DNA from: Sphaerisporangium sp040683095
GTDB taxonomy: Bacteria > Actinomycetota > Actinomycetes > Streptosporangiales > Streptosporangiaceae
Length of the DNA: 64,000 nt
NCBI RefSeq assembly: GCF_040683095.1
Contig: NZ_JBFBCI010000033.1
Location: forward strand, 1-64,000
Reading direction: 5' to 3'
Of this stretch, positions 51,865 to 59,852 are shown in pieces. The notes under the pieces were generated by a model. It was not told where the DNA came from. It made no database searches and worked only from the letters and a program-made list of their open reading frames with translations. The position numbers and the translations under genes were made by a program. The first letter of the stretch is position 1, and each line of letters starts with the position of its first letter.

Positions 51865-52527
51865 ATGATGGGTAGACGTTCCACGCCGCTGCTGCTCGGC
51901 GCCGAGCCGGCGATCGCGCTGGCCTTCTGCGCCGCCCTGGCGACACCGGCCGCCGCGCCCATCACACCCACCACGGCCGAGCCCGCGCCGGAACGGACCA
52001 ACTCCTCGTCCACCGAGGTGTCGGTGCGCGTGCTTCCGCCGAAGGACGGCGGCACGCGCCCGCCGGGCGGCGATCCGAGCACCCCGCTCGAACCCAAGGG
52101 CAGGCCGGCCGCGCCCGCGGAACCGGCCGGCGTCGTGGCCGTGGAGGTACCGGCCGCGTCCGGCGAGTCCGGGCGCGGGGTCACCGTATCCGGGGGCGAG
52201 GTCGTGGAGTACACCGAAGGCGCGACCGGGGGCGGCGGGCAACACGCGGATGTGGACAAGGGCGCCGGTCCGGGCGGGGCGGACCATCCCGGCGGCGTCT
52301 CCCCCGGCGGCACGGCACCCGTCCAGCCGGCCGCCCCTGCCCAGCGTGGCGCCCCTGCCCAGCGTGGCGCCCCTGCCCAGCCGGGCGCGCCCACCCCGGG
52401 CGAACTGCCGTTCACGGGCGCCGACCCGCGAACACTCGCCGTCACCCTGGGAACCGGCGCCGCCGCCGTCGTCCTCGGCGCGCTCCTCGTCCACCTGGCC
52501 ACCCGCCGCAGAAGACCCGAGGCCTGA
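51865..52527 (+). CDS. LPFTG-anchored cell-wall protein
   Basis: A 220-aa secreted protein attached to peptidoglycan by sortase. The N-terminus has a signal (ALAFCAALATPAAAP); the mature part is Pro/Ala/Gly-rich and probably extended, with APAQRG repeats coded by 18-bp units. The C-terminal sorting signal is complete: LPFTG, then hydrophobic helix LAVTLGTGAAAVVLGALLVH and RRRR tail. No globular domain is recognised. It is divergent from the adhesin/DUF916 pair and belongs to the same surface locus; it may be a stalk or partner. Confidence 0.85.
   Translation: MMGRRSTPLLLGAEPAIALAFCAALATPAAAPITPTTAEPAPERTNSSSTEVSVRVLPPKDGGTRPPGGDPSTPLEPKGRPAAPAEPAGVVAVEVPAASGESGRGVTVSGGEVVEYTEGATGGGGQHADVDKGAGPGGADHPGGVSPGGTAPVQPAAPAQRGAPAQRGAPAQPGAPTPGELPFTGADPRTLAVTLGTGAAAVVLGALLVHLATRRRRPEA
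52332..52385. repeat. Three 18-bp tandem repeats in the LPFTG gene
   Basis: Units cgcccctgcccagcgtgg (twice) and cgcccctgcccagccggg are contiguous and encode the APAQRG/APAQPG hexapeptides. Confidence 0.85.
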
Positions 52528-52553
52528 AAGACGCCCTCCGGCACGCAACCTTC

Positions 52554-53492
52554 TCAACCCATCGAGCCGCCTCGATGATGCCGGGGGCCGGTGCCCCTCC
52601 GGGCGAGCCCTCCGGCGACGGCCAGCAGGATGAGCAGTAGGCCGACCGTCACAAAGACCCGCCCGTCTGGCCCCGCGTCCCCGCCGCCGCCCGTCCCGGC
52701 CCCGCCCCGCGGGGTCTTGGTCACCTTGCCGTTCGTCCCCGCGCCCCCGGCCTGATCGCCGTCGTCCGCCTCGGCCGGGGTGTCGGATGGCGTGCTCGTC
52801 GGCGTGGCGGAGGGCGTCGTGGTGGGAGTGGCGCTCGGCGTGGGGCTCGGCGAGGGACTGCCGGAGCCGCCCGCTTCGCCGACCTTCAGCGTGTAGGTGG
52901 TGAGAGCACTCTTGTTCGCCACATCGCAGTTGATCGTGGGGTCATTCTCGGCCGGTCCGAAGTTGAGGCCGCCGGGTCTCACCGTCCCCGTGTCCGCGTG
53001 GGACGCTGTCGTCTTCACCTCGACCGTGGACGTTGGCAGCGGTATCTCCTGCCCCGGTCCCACAGGGCTGAGATCGCCCACCCCCGTTGCGGAGGTCAGT
53101 CCGTCGAAACCGCTGATCCCCACGTGGGCGTACAGGGCGGTGCCGATTTGGAGACCTCCGGCGGGAGCCTTCACGCCGGTGCCGACGTAGGTCCCCTGCC
53201 AGCCGATGGTCAGTTGCCGCCCGGGGACGGCGCCGGTCGGCATCGTCAGCACGACCTGGACCTTGACGCTCTGGGGCTCGTCCACGCCGTCGGTCTTGCA
53301 GGTGTACTCGACGACGTTGGTCGCGACGGTCACGGTTCGCGCCGGTGCCGCGGACGCCGGACTCACGCCGGTCAGCACCCCGAGGGCGGCGGCCAGGCCG
53401 AAGGCGGAGATCCTGTGCGCGATGCGCCGCGCCGTGCGATCGAACGCTGGGCGATCGAAGCCTGTGTGATCGAAGCCTGTGTGATCGAGCAC
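52554..53492 (-). CDS. Secreted membrane-anchored protein with Thr/Pro stalk
   Basis: About 312 aa from GTG 53492, preceded by GGAGAAGG. An N-terminal DHTGFDHTGFDRPAFDRTA repeat leads into a signal segment (ISAFGLAAALGVLTGVSPAS). The exported domain of ~160 residues (VVEYTCKTDGVDEPQSVKVQ, GRQLTIGWQGTYVGTGVKAP) has two Cys that could pair. A TPSATPTTTPSATPTSTPSD stalk, Gly-rich linker, transmembrane helix (VFVTVGLLLILLAVAGGLA) and basic end follow. It resembles DUF6801-type actinobacterial surface proteins, from memory. Its job is unknown; context says cell surface. Confidence 0.8.
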   Translation of the reverse strand: MLDHTGFDHTGFDRPAFDRTARRIAHRISAFGLAAALGVLTGVSPASAAPARTVTVATNVVEYTCKTDGVDEPQSVKVQVVLTMPTGAVPGRQLTIGWQGTYVGTGVKAPAGGLQIGTALYAHVGISGFDGLTSATGVGDLSPVGPGQEIPLPTSTVEVKTTASHADTGTVRPGGLNFGPAENDPTINCDVANKSALTTYTLKVGEAGGSGSPSPSPTPSATPTTTPSATPTSTPSDTPAEADDGDQAGGAGTNGKVTKTPRGGAGTGGGGDAGPDGRVFVTVGLLLILLAVAGGLARRGTGPRHHRGGSMG

Positions 53493-53495
53493 TGT
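53451..53495. repeat. Three 15-bp tandem repeats at the start of the stalk-protein gene
   Basis: Units gcgatcgaagcctgt, gtgatcgaagcctgt and gtgatcgagcactgt are contiguous, covering the start codon at 53490-53492 and coding for HTGFD pentapeptides. Confidence 0.85.
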
Positions 53496-53657
53496 CCTTC
53501 TCCGTGTCCGCGCCGGCGACCGGCTCGCCGGGCGCACCAGGATTCCAGGCCACGGTCACGGATTGATGGCGATTCGTCACTGTTTCAGGCGTGTCCGGGC
53601 CGCCCCGGCTCAGGGGCGGCCCGGAGGTGCGAGGATCACCCCCGCGCGGTCACCCCC

Positions 53658-54419
53658 CTACCACGGGACCGGGCCCTCGCCGCCGAAGCAGCACCCTGTG
53701 GGGCCGTCGGCGGGGAGGGTGGCGAGGTGGACGGCGATCGCGGCGCCGTCGGCGGCGGTGCGGGTGAGGCCGGGAACGTCCCTGGTGAAAGCGGTCGCGC
53801 ACGGCCCCGGGTCCGCCGCGTTGACCAGGATTCCGTGCGGGCGCAGCTCCCGGGCGTACTGCACGGTCAGCGAGTTGAGCGCGGTCTTGGACGGGATGTA
53901 GGCGACCGAGGCGGGCCGCCCGGCGAACGGCCCGGCGGGGTCGCTCATCAGCGTCAGCGAGCCGAGGCCGCTGGTGACGTTGACGACGCGCCCCGCCGGC
54001 GACCGCGTCAGCAGCGGGATCATCGCGCTGGTCACGCTGACCACGCCGAAGACGTTGGTCTCGAAAACGTCCCTGACCACGTCCAGCTCGGCGGTCTCCG
54101 GGGCCTGCCCGGCGCGGTCGCCGAGAATGCCGGCGTTGTTGACCAGGACGTCCAGCACGCCGAAGTGGCCGTCCACGTACTGCGCCGCGGCCTTCACGGA
54201 CGTGCCGTCGGTGACGTCGAGCTGGATCGCCCGCACGTCGCCGCCGGCGGACCGCAGGGCGTGCGCCGCCTCCTCGCCCCGGCGCGGGTCGCGCGCGCCG
54301 AGCAGCACGGTCATGCCGCGTGCCGCGAGCCCGGCCACGATCTCGCGTCCGATTCCCTGGTTCGCCCCGGTGACCAGCGCCGTCACCGGACGGGCCGCCG
54401 GACGGCGGCGCTCAGGCAT
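53658..54419 (-). CDS. SDR family NAD(P)-dependent oxidoreductase
   Basis: A 253-aa classical short-chain dehydrogenase. The cofactor motif is ALVTGANQGIGREIVAGLA, NNAG is in VLVNNAGILG, the catalytic Ser is in VVNVTSGLGS and Tyr/Lys are in AYIPSKTALN. The N-terminal 12 residues are basic. Its start overlaps the stop of the upstream 6PGDH-type gene by eight bases, so both are made together. Homologues often act as carbonyl reductases; the substrate is unknown. Confidence 0.92.
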   Translation of the reverse strand: MPERRRPAARPVTALVTGANQGIGREIVAGLAARGMTVLLGARDPRRGEEAAHALRSAGGDVRAIQLDVTDGTSVKAAAQYVDGHFGVLDVLVNNAGILGDRAGQAPETAELDVVRDVFETNVFGVVSVTSAMIPLLTRSPAGRVVNVTSGLGSLTLMSDPAGPFAGRPASVAYIPSKTALNSLTVQYARELRPHGILVNAADPGPCATAFTRDVPGLTRTAADGAAIAVHLATLPADGPTGCCFGGEGPVPW

Positions 54420-55302
54420 GGACGGCGAGTCCCGGGCGGGGGCCGCGGCCGGCGCGGACCAGCTCGACGATGGCCGCGATGTCGGCCTCGGCGGACGTGT
54501 GCCGCGCCGCCTCCTCGTAGCGCCGCTCGACGAGCCGCGCGATGGGCAGCGGCAGGCCGTTCGCCTCCGCGACCTCGGCGACGAGCCGTACGTCCTTGGC
54601 GCCGAGACGGGTGCTGAACCAGCCGTGGTGGTCGCCGCCGATGGTGTCGTCGATCCGGTTGAACAGGCTGGGCGGGACGGTGGGCCACTTGTGGAGGGCC
54701 TCGCGCAGCAGGCCGGTGTCGAGGCCGGCGGCCTCGGCCGTGGCCACGACCTCGGCCATCACGGCCATGGCGGAGATCAGGAGGTAGTTGTTGAGGAGCT
54801 TGAAGGTGGTGGCGGCGCCTGGGTCCTCGCCGCAGTACTGCGTACCGCAGAACAGGCCGGACCAGACGGGCTCCAGCCGGTCGGCCAGGCGCCGGTCGCC
54901 CGCGACCAGGCATGTGGCCTTGCCGTGGCCGATGGTCTGCGGGGCTCCGATGATGGGGGCGGCCAGGAACCGGCCGCCGGGGACCATGTCCCTGACCGCG
55001 CGGGAGGTGCGCGGGGAGACGGTGCTCATGTCGGCCAGGATGGGGGCGTCCTCGCCGGATCCCATCTCGCTGAGCCGTGCGGTCACCTCCATGACGGCCG
55101 CGTCGTCTGCGAGGGACATGAGCACCGCGTCGGCGCCCTTGGCGGCGTCCTCCGGCGTGGAGGCCTCGGACGCGCCGGCCTCGACCACCTGAGCGGCCTT
55201 GCCCTGCGTCCGGTTCCATATGGTTACGTTGAGTTCGTGGTCGAGCAGCCGCAGTGCCACGGCTCGCCCCATGTTCCCCATTCCAAGTACGGCTATGTGC
55301 AT
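54412..55302 (-). CDS. 6PGDH/beta-hydroxyacid-type NAD(P)-dependent dehydrogenase
   Basis: A 296-aa protein with MHIAVLGMGNMGRAVALRLL (Rossmann), IWNRTQGKAAQVVEAGA (NADP-type Arg), MSTVSPRTSR, GRFLAAPIIGAPQTIGHGKA in the substrate-loop position and KLLNNYLLISAMAVMAEVVA, carrying the family's Lys and Asn. It belongs to the 3-hydroxyisobutyrate/imine-reductase branch. It is the first gene of a two-gene minus-strand unit with the SDR. The two enzymes may act in series on one small molecule. Confidence 0.9.
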   Translation of the reverse strand: MHIAVLGMGNMGRAVALRLLDHELNVTIWNRTQGKAAQVVEAGASEASTPEDAAKGADAVLMSLADDAAVMEVTARLSEMGSGEDAPILADMSTVSPRTSRAVRDMVPGGRFLAAPIIGAPQTIGHGKATCLVAGDRRLADRLEPVWSGLFCGTQYCGEDPGAATTFKLLNNYLLISAMAVMAEVVATAEAAGLDTGLLREALHKWPTVPPSLFNRIDDTIGGDHHGWFSTRLGAKDVRLVAEVAEANGLPLPIARLVERRYEEAARHTSAEADIAAIVELVRAGRGPRPGLAVHA

Positions 55303-55498
55303 ATGTCACTCCCCCTCGCCCGGCATCCTTCCCGCGCCCCCCGGGGAGCAATCAGGGGAGAATCACAAGCGAAGTGCCAAAACCGGCATTCCTGGGCATA
55401 CCTACAGGGAAGCCGCAGGAGAATCAGAAGAAATCGCCCACGCGCCCGCCACGAACCCCGCCTGTACGCATAGGTTGCCGAGTCATAACCGGGCGCGT

Positions 55499-55514
55499 GA
55501 TCGTTTCAACGATC
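55499..55514. promoter_or_regulatory. Small inverted repeat before the SnoaL-like pair
   Basis: gatcgtt and aacgatc with a two-base spacer form a 16-bp dyad in the 267-base divergent gap, 56 bases before the first SnoaL-like start. It is a candidate operator; no regulator is adjacent. Confidence 0.4.
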
Positions 55515-55569
55515 GATAAGGGGAATCGCCTATACGTTCGCTCCAGGTGCACATCGAACGGGGGCATGC

Positions 55570-56205
55570 ATGGACATTCGTCGATACACCAGGAGAACGA
55601 TCCGCCTGGCCGTCGTCGGCGGGCTCGGCGCCACGCTCATGACGGGCCCGCGGCCGGTCGGCGCCTCGACGCCATCGCACACCACGACCGCCGCCGCGCG
55701 AACACCGGCCACCGCCGCCGATTCGGACCTCGCCGCCCTGAGACACATCTGGGAGCGTCAGGCGGAGGCCTGGGCCCGGGGAGACGCGCTCGCGTACTCC
55801 AGCATCTACACCCCGGACGCCGATCTCGTGAACATCAAAGGCGAGCATCTGCACAACCGCCATGTCATCGCCGCCCGAATCCAGCACTACTTCAACGGCG
55901 ACCTGAAGAACACGCACATCTTGCGGATCGACGAGCGGGTCCGGCTCATCTCGCCCACCATGGCGATCATCGTGCGCAAGGACTGCGTCCTGTACGGCGC
56001 CGAGAAGGCCTGCCGGCCCGACAACCTCTCGATCAACACCAGCGTCGCCGTCAAGGACGCCGGCCAGTGGCTCATCACGTCCTTCCACAACACCCTCGTC
56101 CAGGCACTCGACCAGGCGCACCGGCCGTTCCGCGGCATCGTCCCGGCCACCTGGGAACAGCCGCCGACGCTTTCCGGCGAGGCCGCGAGCGGGTCCACCC
56201 CATGA
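55570..56205 (+). CDS. Secreted SnoaL/DUF4440-like protein, paralogue 1
   Basis: A 211-aa protein with an export signal (RRYTRRTIRLAVVGGLGATL, RR-containing) and a SnoaL-like or SgcJ/EcaC-type cone domain: LAALRHIWERQAEAWARGDA, YSSIYTPDADLVNIKGEHLH, VRLISPTMAIIVRKDCVLYG and DAGQWLITSFHNTLVQA. Members bind small hydrophobic ligands or act as isomerase-like enzymes; secretion is uncommon. A GGGGG ribosome site precedes ATG 55570. A paralogue follows directly and an NmrA-like gene after that. Confidence 0.85.
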   Translation: MDIRRYTRRTIRLAVVGGLGATLMTGPRPVGASTPSHTTTAAARTPATAADSDLAALRHIWERQAEAWARGDALAYSSIYTPDADLVNIKGEHLHNRHVIAARIQHYFNGDLKNTHILRIDERVRLISPTMAIIVRKDCVLYGAEKACRPDNLSINTSVAVKDAGQWLITSFHNTLVQALDQAHRPFRGIVPATWEQPPTLSGEAASGSTP

Positions 56206-56255
56206 CACACCACATCACCGCATCATCACCGCATCGATCTCGGACGGGGGCACAG

Positions 56256-56807
56256 ATGGGCATCCATACGTACGCGAGGGGACCGATCCGCCTGGTTCTC
56301 ATGGGCGGGCTCGGGCTGGCGCTGACCGGCGCGGTCACGCCGGCGCAGGCCGCGACCGGCGACGGCCGGGCGGCGCCGGCCCTCTCCCCCATGATGCCGG
56401 GCACGACCGATCCCGACCTCACCGCCCTCGCGCAGCTCTGGCATCGCCAGGCGGAGGCCTGGGCGCGGGGGGACGGGCACGCGTACGGCGCGACGTACAC
56501 GCCGGATGCCGACTTCGTCAACGTCACCGGCGAGCACATCCACACGGGCCGCGAGATCGGCGTGCGGTTCCAGCGGTATCTCGGCGCGCAGCTCAAGGAC
56601 AGCCGCATCATCACGCTGGAAGAGAAGGTCCAGATGCTGTCCCCCACGCTGGCCTACATCATCCGCAAGGGGTGCGTGTTCTTCCGCAAGGAGACGAGCT
56701 GCCACCCGAACACGACCTCGTGGAACACCAGCCTCGTGGTCAAGACCGGCGGCCAGTGGCTGGTCCGCTCCTTCCACAACACCCTCGTCAAACCACCGCA
56801 GAAGTAA
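56256..56807 (+). CDS. Secreted SnoaL/DUF4440-like protein, paralogue 2
   Basis: A 183-aa paralogue of the preceding protein, 50 bases downstream, start ATG 56256 with GGGGG upstream. The signal is LVLMGGLGLALTGAVTPAQA. The domain repeats the same marks: LAQLWHRQAEAWARGDGHAY, ATYTPDADFVNVTGEHIHTG, MLSPTLAYIIRKGCVFFRKE and GGQWLVRSFHNTLVKPPQK. Cys residues in the RKxCV and later loop (TSCHPN) are kept in both and could form a disulfide outside the cell. The tandem copies point to a dimer or two related ligands. Confidence 0.85.
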   Translation: MGIHTYARGPIRLVLMGGLGLALTGAVTPAQAATGDGRAAPALSPMMPGTTDPDLTALAQLWHRQAEAWARGDGHAYGATYTPDADFVNVTGEHIHTGREIGVRFQRYLGAQLKDSRIITLEEKVQMLSPTLAYIIRKGCVFFRKETSCHPNTTSWNTSLVVKTGGQWLVRSFHNTLVKPPQK

Positions 56808-56811
56808 CGCC

Positions 56812-57765
56812 ATGGCCGACGACCGGCCGATCCTGGTGACCGGCGCCGCGGGCGGGGTCGGCGCGGTGGGCCGTACGGTGGTCGAGGCGCTCCGGCGGGA
56901 CTCCCTGCCCGTGCGGGCCCTCGTCCACCGGGAGGACGAACGGGCGGAGGCGCTGAGGGCCACGGGCGCGCAGGTCGTGGTGGGCGACCTCGCCCGCGCG
57001 CCCGACGTCGCCCGGGCGGTGGACGGCTGCCGCCGCATGTACTTCGGCATGAGCGTCTCCGCGCGTTACCTGGAGGCGGCGCTCACGACCGCGGTGGTGG
57101 CACGCCGGTACGGTGAGCTGGACGCGTTCGTGAACATGTCCCAGATGACCGTCTCGCAGATGGACCTGACCAGCGTCCAGGAATCGGCGCAGCAGCGGCA
57201 CCACTGGCTCGCCGAGCAGGCGCTCGACTGGTCGGGCCTGCCGGTCGTGCACGTCAGGCCCACCGTGTTCATGGAGAACCCTCTGTTCACGTCCTTCGCC
57301 GACGCCTCGATCGCGCGGGACGGGACGATCCGGCTGCCGTTCGGCACGGGCCGCACCTCCCCCGTCGCGGCCGGGGACGTCGCCGAGGCCGTCGCCGCGA
57401 TCCTGCGCGACCCCGCCCCGCACGTCGGCAAGGTGTACGAGCTGACCGGCCCGCGCTCGCGCGACCTGCACGAGCTGGCCGGGGAGTACGCACGCGCGCT
57501 CGGCCGTCCGGTGTCCTACGTCGATGTGCCGCTCGAGCCGTGGATCGAACACGAACTGCGCGGCCTCGGCCCGCCCCCGCACCTGTTCGACCATCTCGCC
57601 ACGATGGCGCGCCTGCACGCCGCGAACCGCTACGACCGCGTCACCGGCGACGTCGAGCTCCTCACCGGCAGACCGCCGTCCGACCTGCGGGAATTCGTTG
57701 AGACCCATCCCGATCTCTTCCCGGCGACCCGGCGGCGCACCCTCCGAGCGAAGTACATCAGGTGA
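56812..57765 (+). CDS. NmrA/NAD(P)H-binding atypical SDR
   Basis: A 317-aa protein with PILVTGAAGGVGAVGRTVVE (GxxGxxG), ALVHREDERAEALRATGAQV, VVGDLARAPDVARAVDGC and VVHVRPTVFMENPLFTSFAD, plus SPVAAGDVAEAVAAILRDP and VYELTGPRSRDLHELAGEYA. No catalytic Tyr-x3-Lys is present, as in NmrA/HSCARG-type sensors. It starts four bases after the second SnoaL-like stop, so the three are one operon. Such proteins sense NAD(P)H or reduce quinones. Confidence 0.92.
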   Translation: MADDRPILVTGAAGGVGAVGRTVVEALRRDSLPVRALVHREDERAEALRATGAQVVVGDLARAPDVARAVDGCRRMYFGMSVSARYLEAALTTAVVARRYGELDAFVNMSQMTVSQMDLTSVQESAQQRHHWLAEQALDWSGLPVVHVRPTVFMENPLFTSFADASIARDGTIRLPFGTGRTSPVAAGDVAEAVAAILRDPAPHVGKVYELTGPRSRDLHELAGEYARALGRPVSYVDVPLEPWIEHELRGLGPPPHLFDHLATMARLHAANRYDRVTGDVELLTGRPPSDLREFVETHPDLFPATRRRTLRAKYIR

Positions 57766-57977
57766 CGTGAGACACCACCATGCACGAGGAACCGACCGTA
57801 CCCCGAACCCCTTCTCCGGCTCCGGCCCCCTGGACGGCTCCGCTGAAAGGCCCGTGCCGCCGCTCGTTGACGCGTCCGTACCGCAACCCCGTGCGGCCAC
57901 CCGCGCGGGCGGCTAGGTGGAGGGCCTTGAGCAGCAACCGAACGGCCAGTGGCGTTAGCGAACCGTCGGGGCTCGGG

Positions 57978-58190
57978 TTATCGCCACAGGCCGTTCCGAT
58001 GCGGGTCTGCGGCGTACGCCTGGTGGCTGGCCGAACTGGCCTGGATGTCGGCGTCGGCCAGGTCCTCAACGCCGTCGGGGCAGGCCTCCATTACGGCGGC
58101 CAGCACGTCTGCCCGGGTGACGACCTTGGCATGCGCGGTCAGCCATCGGGCAATTGGTCCGGCTGCGGCTGCCGTTCCAGAAGCCGTGCT
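57978..58190 (-). pseudogene. Possible gene fragment (minus strand)
   Basis: The minus frame reads GPIARWLTAHAKVVTRADVL, AAVMEACPDGVEDLADADIQ and ASSASHQAYAADPHRNGLWR before a stop at 57978. It looks protein-like, but there is no start or ribosome site and no family is recognised. It lies in the 426-base gap between the NmrA-like gene and the I78-type lipoprotein and may be the end of a lost gene. The rest of the gap (57766-57977) holds nothing identifiable. Confidence 0.3.
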
Positions 58191-58191
58191 C

Positions 58192-58554
58192 TCAGAACAT
58201 GCTGGCCCAGACGACCTTTCCATCCCTGATGACGAGGTTGACGCGCTTGGGCCGGAGGTCGTCGTCGCGGTCGTTGCACTTTCCGTCCACACCGAGGACG
58301 CGGACTTCGTGGCCGGCGGCCTTCTCGGCCTTGGCGACGGCGTCCTCGGACCGTCCGACGAGGTCGTCTCGGGAGCGGCTTCGGGCGGAGGGCTCCGGAA
58401 CGCAGGGCTCGCCCGCTCCTGCCTGGGCTGGTCCCGTCGGGGAGCCGGCCCGTGGCGGGCCGCTCGTGCGCTGGGGCTCCGGATCCGGCCCGGTCCCGCT
58501 GCACGCGGCGAGAAGACCGACAACGAGCAGAACGAGCGCGGTGAAACGTGCCAT
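58192..58554 (-). CDS. Lipoprotein with I78-type peptidase-inhibitor-like domain
   Basis: About 120 aa from the second ATG (58554). A lipoprotein signal (ARFTALVLLVVGLLAACSG) has its lipobox Cys in LLAAC. A Pro/Gly-rich linker is followed by the globular end: DDLVGRSEDAVAKAEKAAGH, EVRVLGVDGKCNDRDDDLRP and KRVNLVIRDGKVVWASMF. The RPxRVNLxxxxGxV pattern is that of I78-family (elastase-inhibitor-like) proteins. It is encoded directly downstream of a trypsin-like protease gene, so protection of the cell surface from that or other proteases is plausible. Confidence 0.78.
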   Translation of the reverse strand: MARFTALVLLVVGLLAACSGTGPDPEPQRTSGPPRAGSPTGPAQAGAGEPCVPEPSARSRSRDDLVGRSEDAVAKAEKAAGHEVRVLGVDGKCNDRDDDLRPKRVNLVIRDGKVVWASMF

Positions 58555-58594
58555 CACTACCTCGATTCCCGTGAACGTCGACGAGCGTCCGTGT

Positions 58595-58604
58595 GGGGGG
58601 GGGG
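58595..58604 (+). repeat. G10 homopolymer upstream of the lipoprotein gene
   Basis: Ten consecutive G (plus strand) lie 41 bases upstream of the lipoprotein start, between it and the protease gene. Such tracts slip during replication and could change promoter spacing. Confidence 0.8.
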
Positions 58605-58641
58605 CGGCCGTGGCGACGACCGCCCCTCTCTCTATGACGGT

Positions 58642-59589
58642 TCAGCTGGTCTTGACGTTGCCTCCGAGGTTCTCGCCGACGCGGGTCTGCGGCGTGTAGG
58701 CGCTCCTGGTGATTCCGTCGTTGTCGAGCTCCACCAGGCCGCTGTGGATGCCCTTGGCGACGTTCCCCAGGTACCACGGCCCGCCGCTGTCGCCGCTGAC
58801 GGTGATGTTCTCCTCCGTGACGGCCTGTCCGCACCAGTACAGGCTGCCCTGGCGGCAGACCGCGAGACGGTAGATGGTGCCGCAGAGCTGGTAGTTCTTG
58901 CCCTTGCCGAAGTTGCAGATGGGGTCGTCGTTCATGGCGTTGGACGCCGAGTCGACGTTTCTCTCCTCGCTGAAGTCCGCCTGGAACTTCGTGCTCGTGG
59001 TGTTCCCGGCGATGGTGCTGTGCCACTGCAGGTCGATGTTGGCGCCGGAAGAGGTGGTGCTGGCGGCGTTGCGGTAGGCGATCACGCCGCTGGCGCCCTC
59101 GTAGCCCATGTAATTCGGGCAGTGCATCGCGGTCGCGACACCGTTGAGGCCGCCCACCGTGATGGTGAACCCGGAGGTGCAGGCGTTCGCGCTGCTGTCG
59201 GTCAGCCAGTGGCCGCCCTTGATCGTTGCCTGGTCCTGGGATCGGATCTCGGGGACCTCGGTGAAGCGCACGGGCACCGAGGCGACGGTCCTGCCGGTCG
59301 AGGCGGCTGCCTTCAGGGCGGTTCCGAGGAGGGAGGCCGGGTCGACTTCCTTGTCCGGCGCGACGCTGTAGGTGAACCGGATCTCATCGGTCGCGGGGTC
59401 GACCTCCGAGATCGCGTTGCCGACCCCGTCGGCGGCGACCACGGCCATGTACATGGACTCCTGGACCTGCAGCAGGTCCTTCCAGGCCAGCGGCGCACCG
59501 GTCTGCACCTCGACGGTGTACGGCAGGCCACAGCGGAGCGGCGAGCAGATGGCCCAGACAGCGGGGCGGACGCCGCCGCCGCTCGGCAC
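58642..59589 (-). CDS. Trypsin-like serine protease, apparently lacking its export signal
   Basis: A 315-aa frame with an intact chymotrypsin-fold domain in its C-terminal two thirds: catalytic His in ATAMHCPNYMG, Asp in GANIDLQWHS and Ser in TVSGDSGGPWYLG; several Cys fit disulfides. The region before it (VEVQTGAPLAWKDLLQVQES, FTYSVAPDKEVDP) looks like part of a pro-domain. The frame opens at GTG 59589 just after an in-frame TGA and has no signal peptide or ribosome site. It is probably 5'-truncated or frameshifted. Upstream to 59852 nothing coding is seen. Confidence 0.75.
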   Translation of the reverse strand: MPSGGGVRPAVWAICSPLRCGLPYTVEVQTGAPLAWKDLLQVQESMYMAVVAADGVGNAISEVDPATDEIRFTYSVAPDKEVDPASLLGTALKAAASTGRTVASVPVRFTEVPEIRSQDQATIKGGHWLTDSSANACTSGFTITVGGLNGVATAMHCPNYMGYEGASGVIAYRNAASTTSSGANIDLQWHSTIAGNTTSTKFQADFSEERNVDSASNAMNDDPICNFGKGKNYQLCGTIYRLAVCRQGSLYWCGQAVTEENITVSGDSGGPWYLGNVAKGIHSGLVELDNDGITRSAYTPQTRVGENLGGNVKTS

Positions 59590-59852
59590 GCAGATCTTTG
59601 GGAGAGCGGACCCGCACGGCGGGCCCGTTCATCGCGCCGCGCGGACGCCTCCCGCGGCGAGGACACGAAGACACATCACGAAAGGCGCTTTCAGCGGCGC
59701 GCCCCGGCCATCGACGGATCGTCTGTGAATCCACAGCATATGGCCGGGACGCGTGCCGTGTCAGGCCCCGCCGCGGTGACGCCGTCCCACCGGTCAGGCC
59801 ATCCCTCGGCCAGACCAGCTCGCCGGTGGGACTCGTTCGCCCGATGAGGCCG

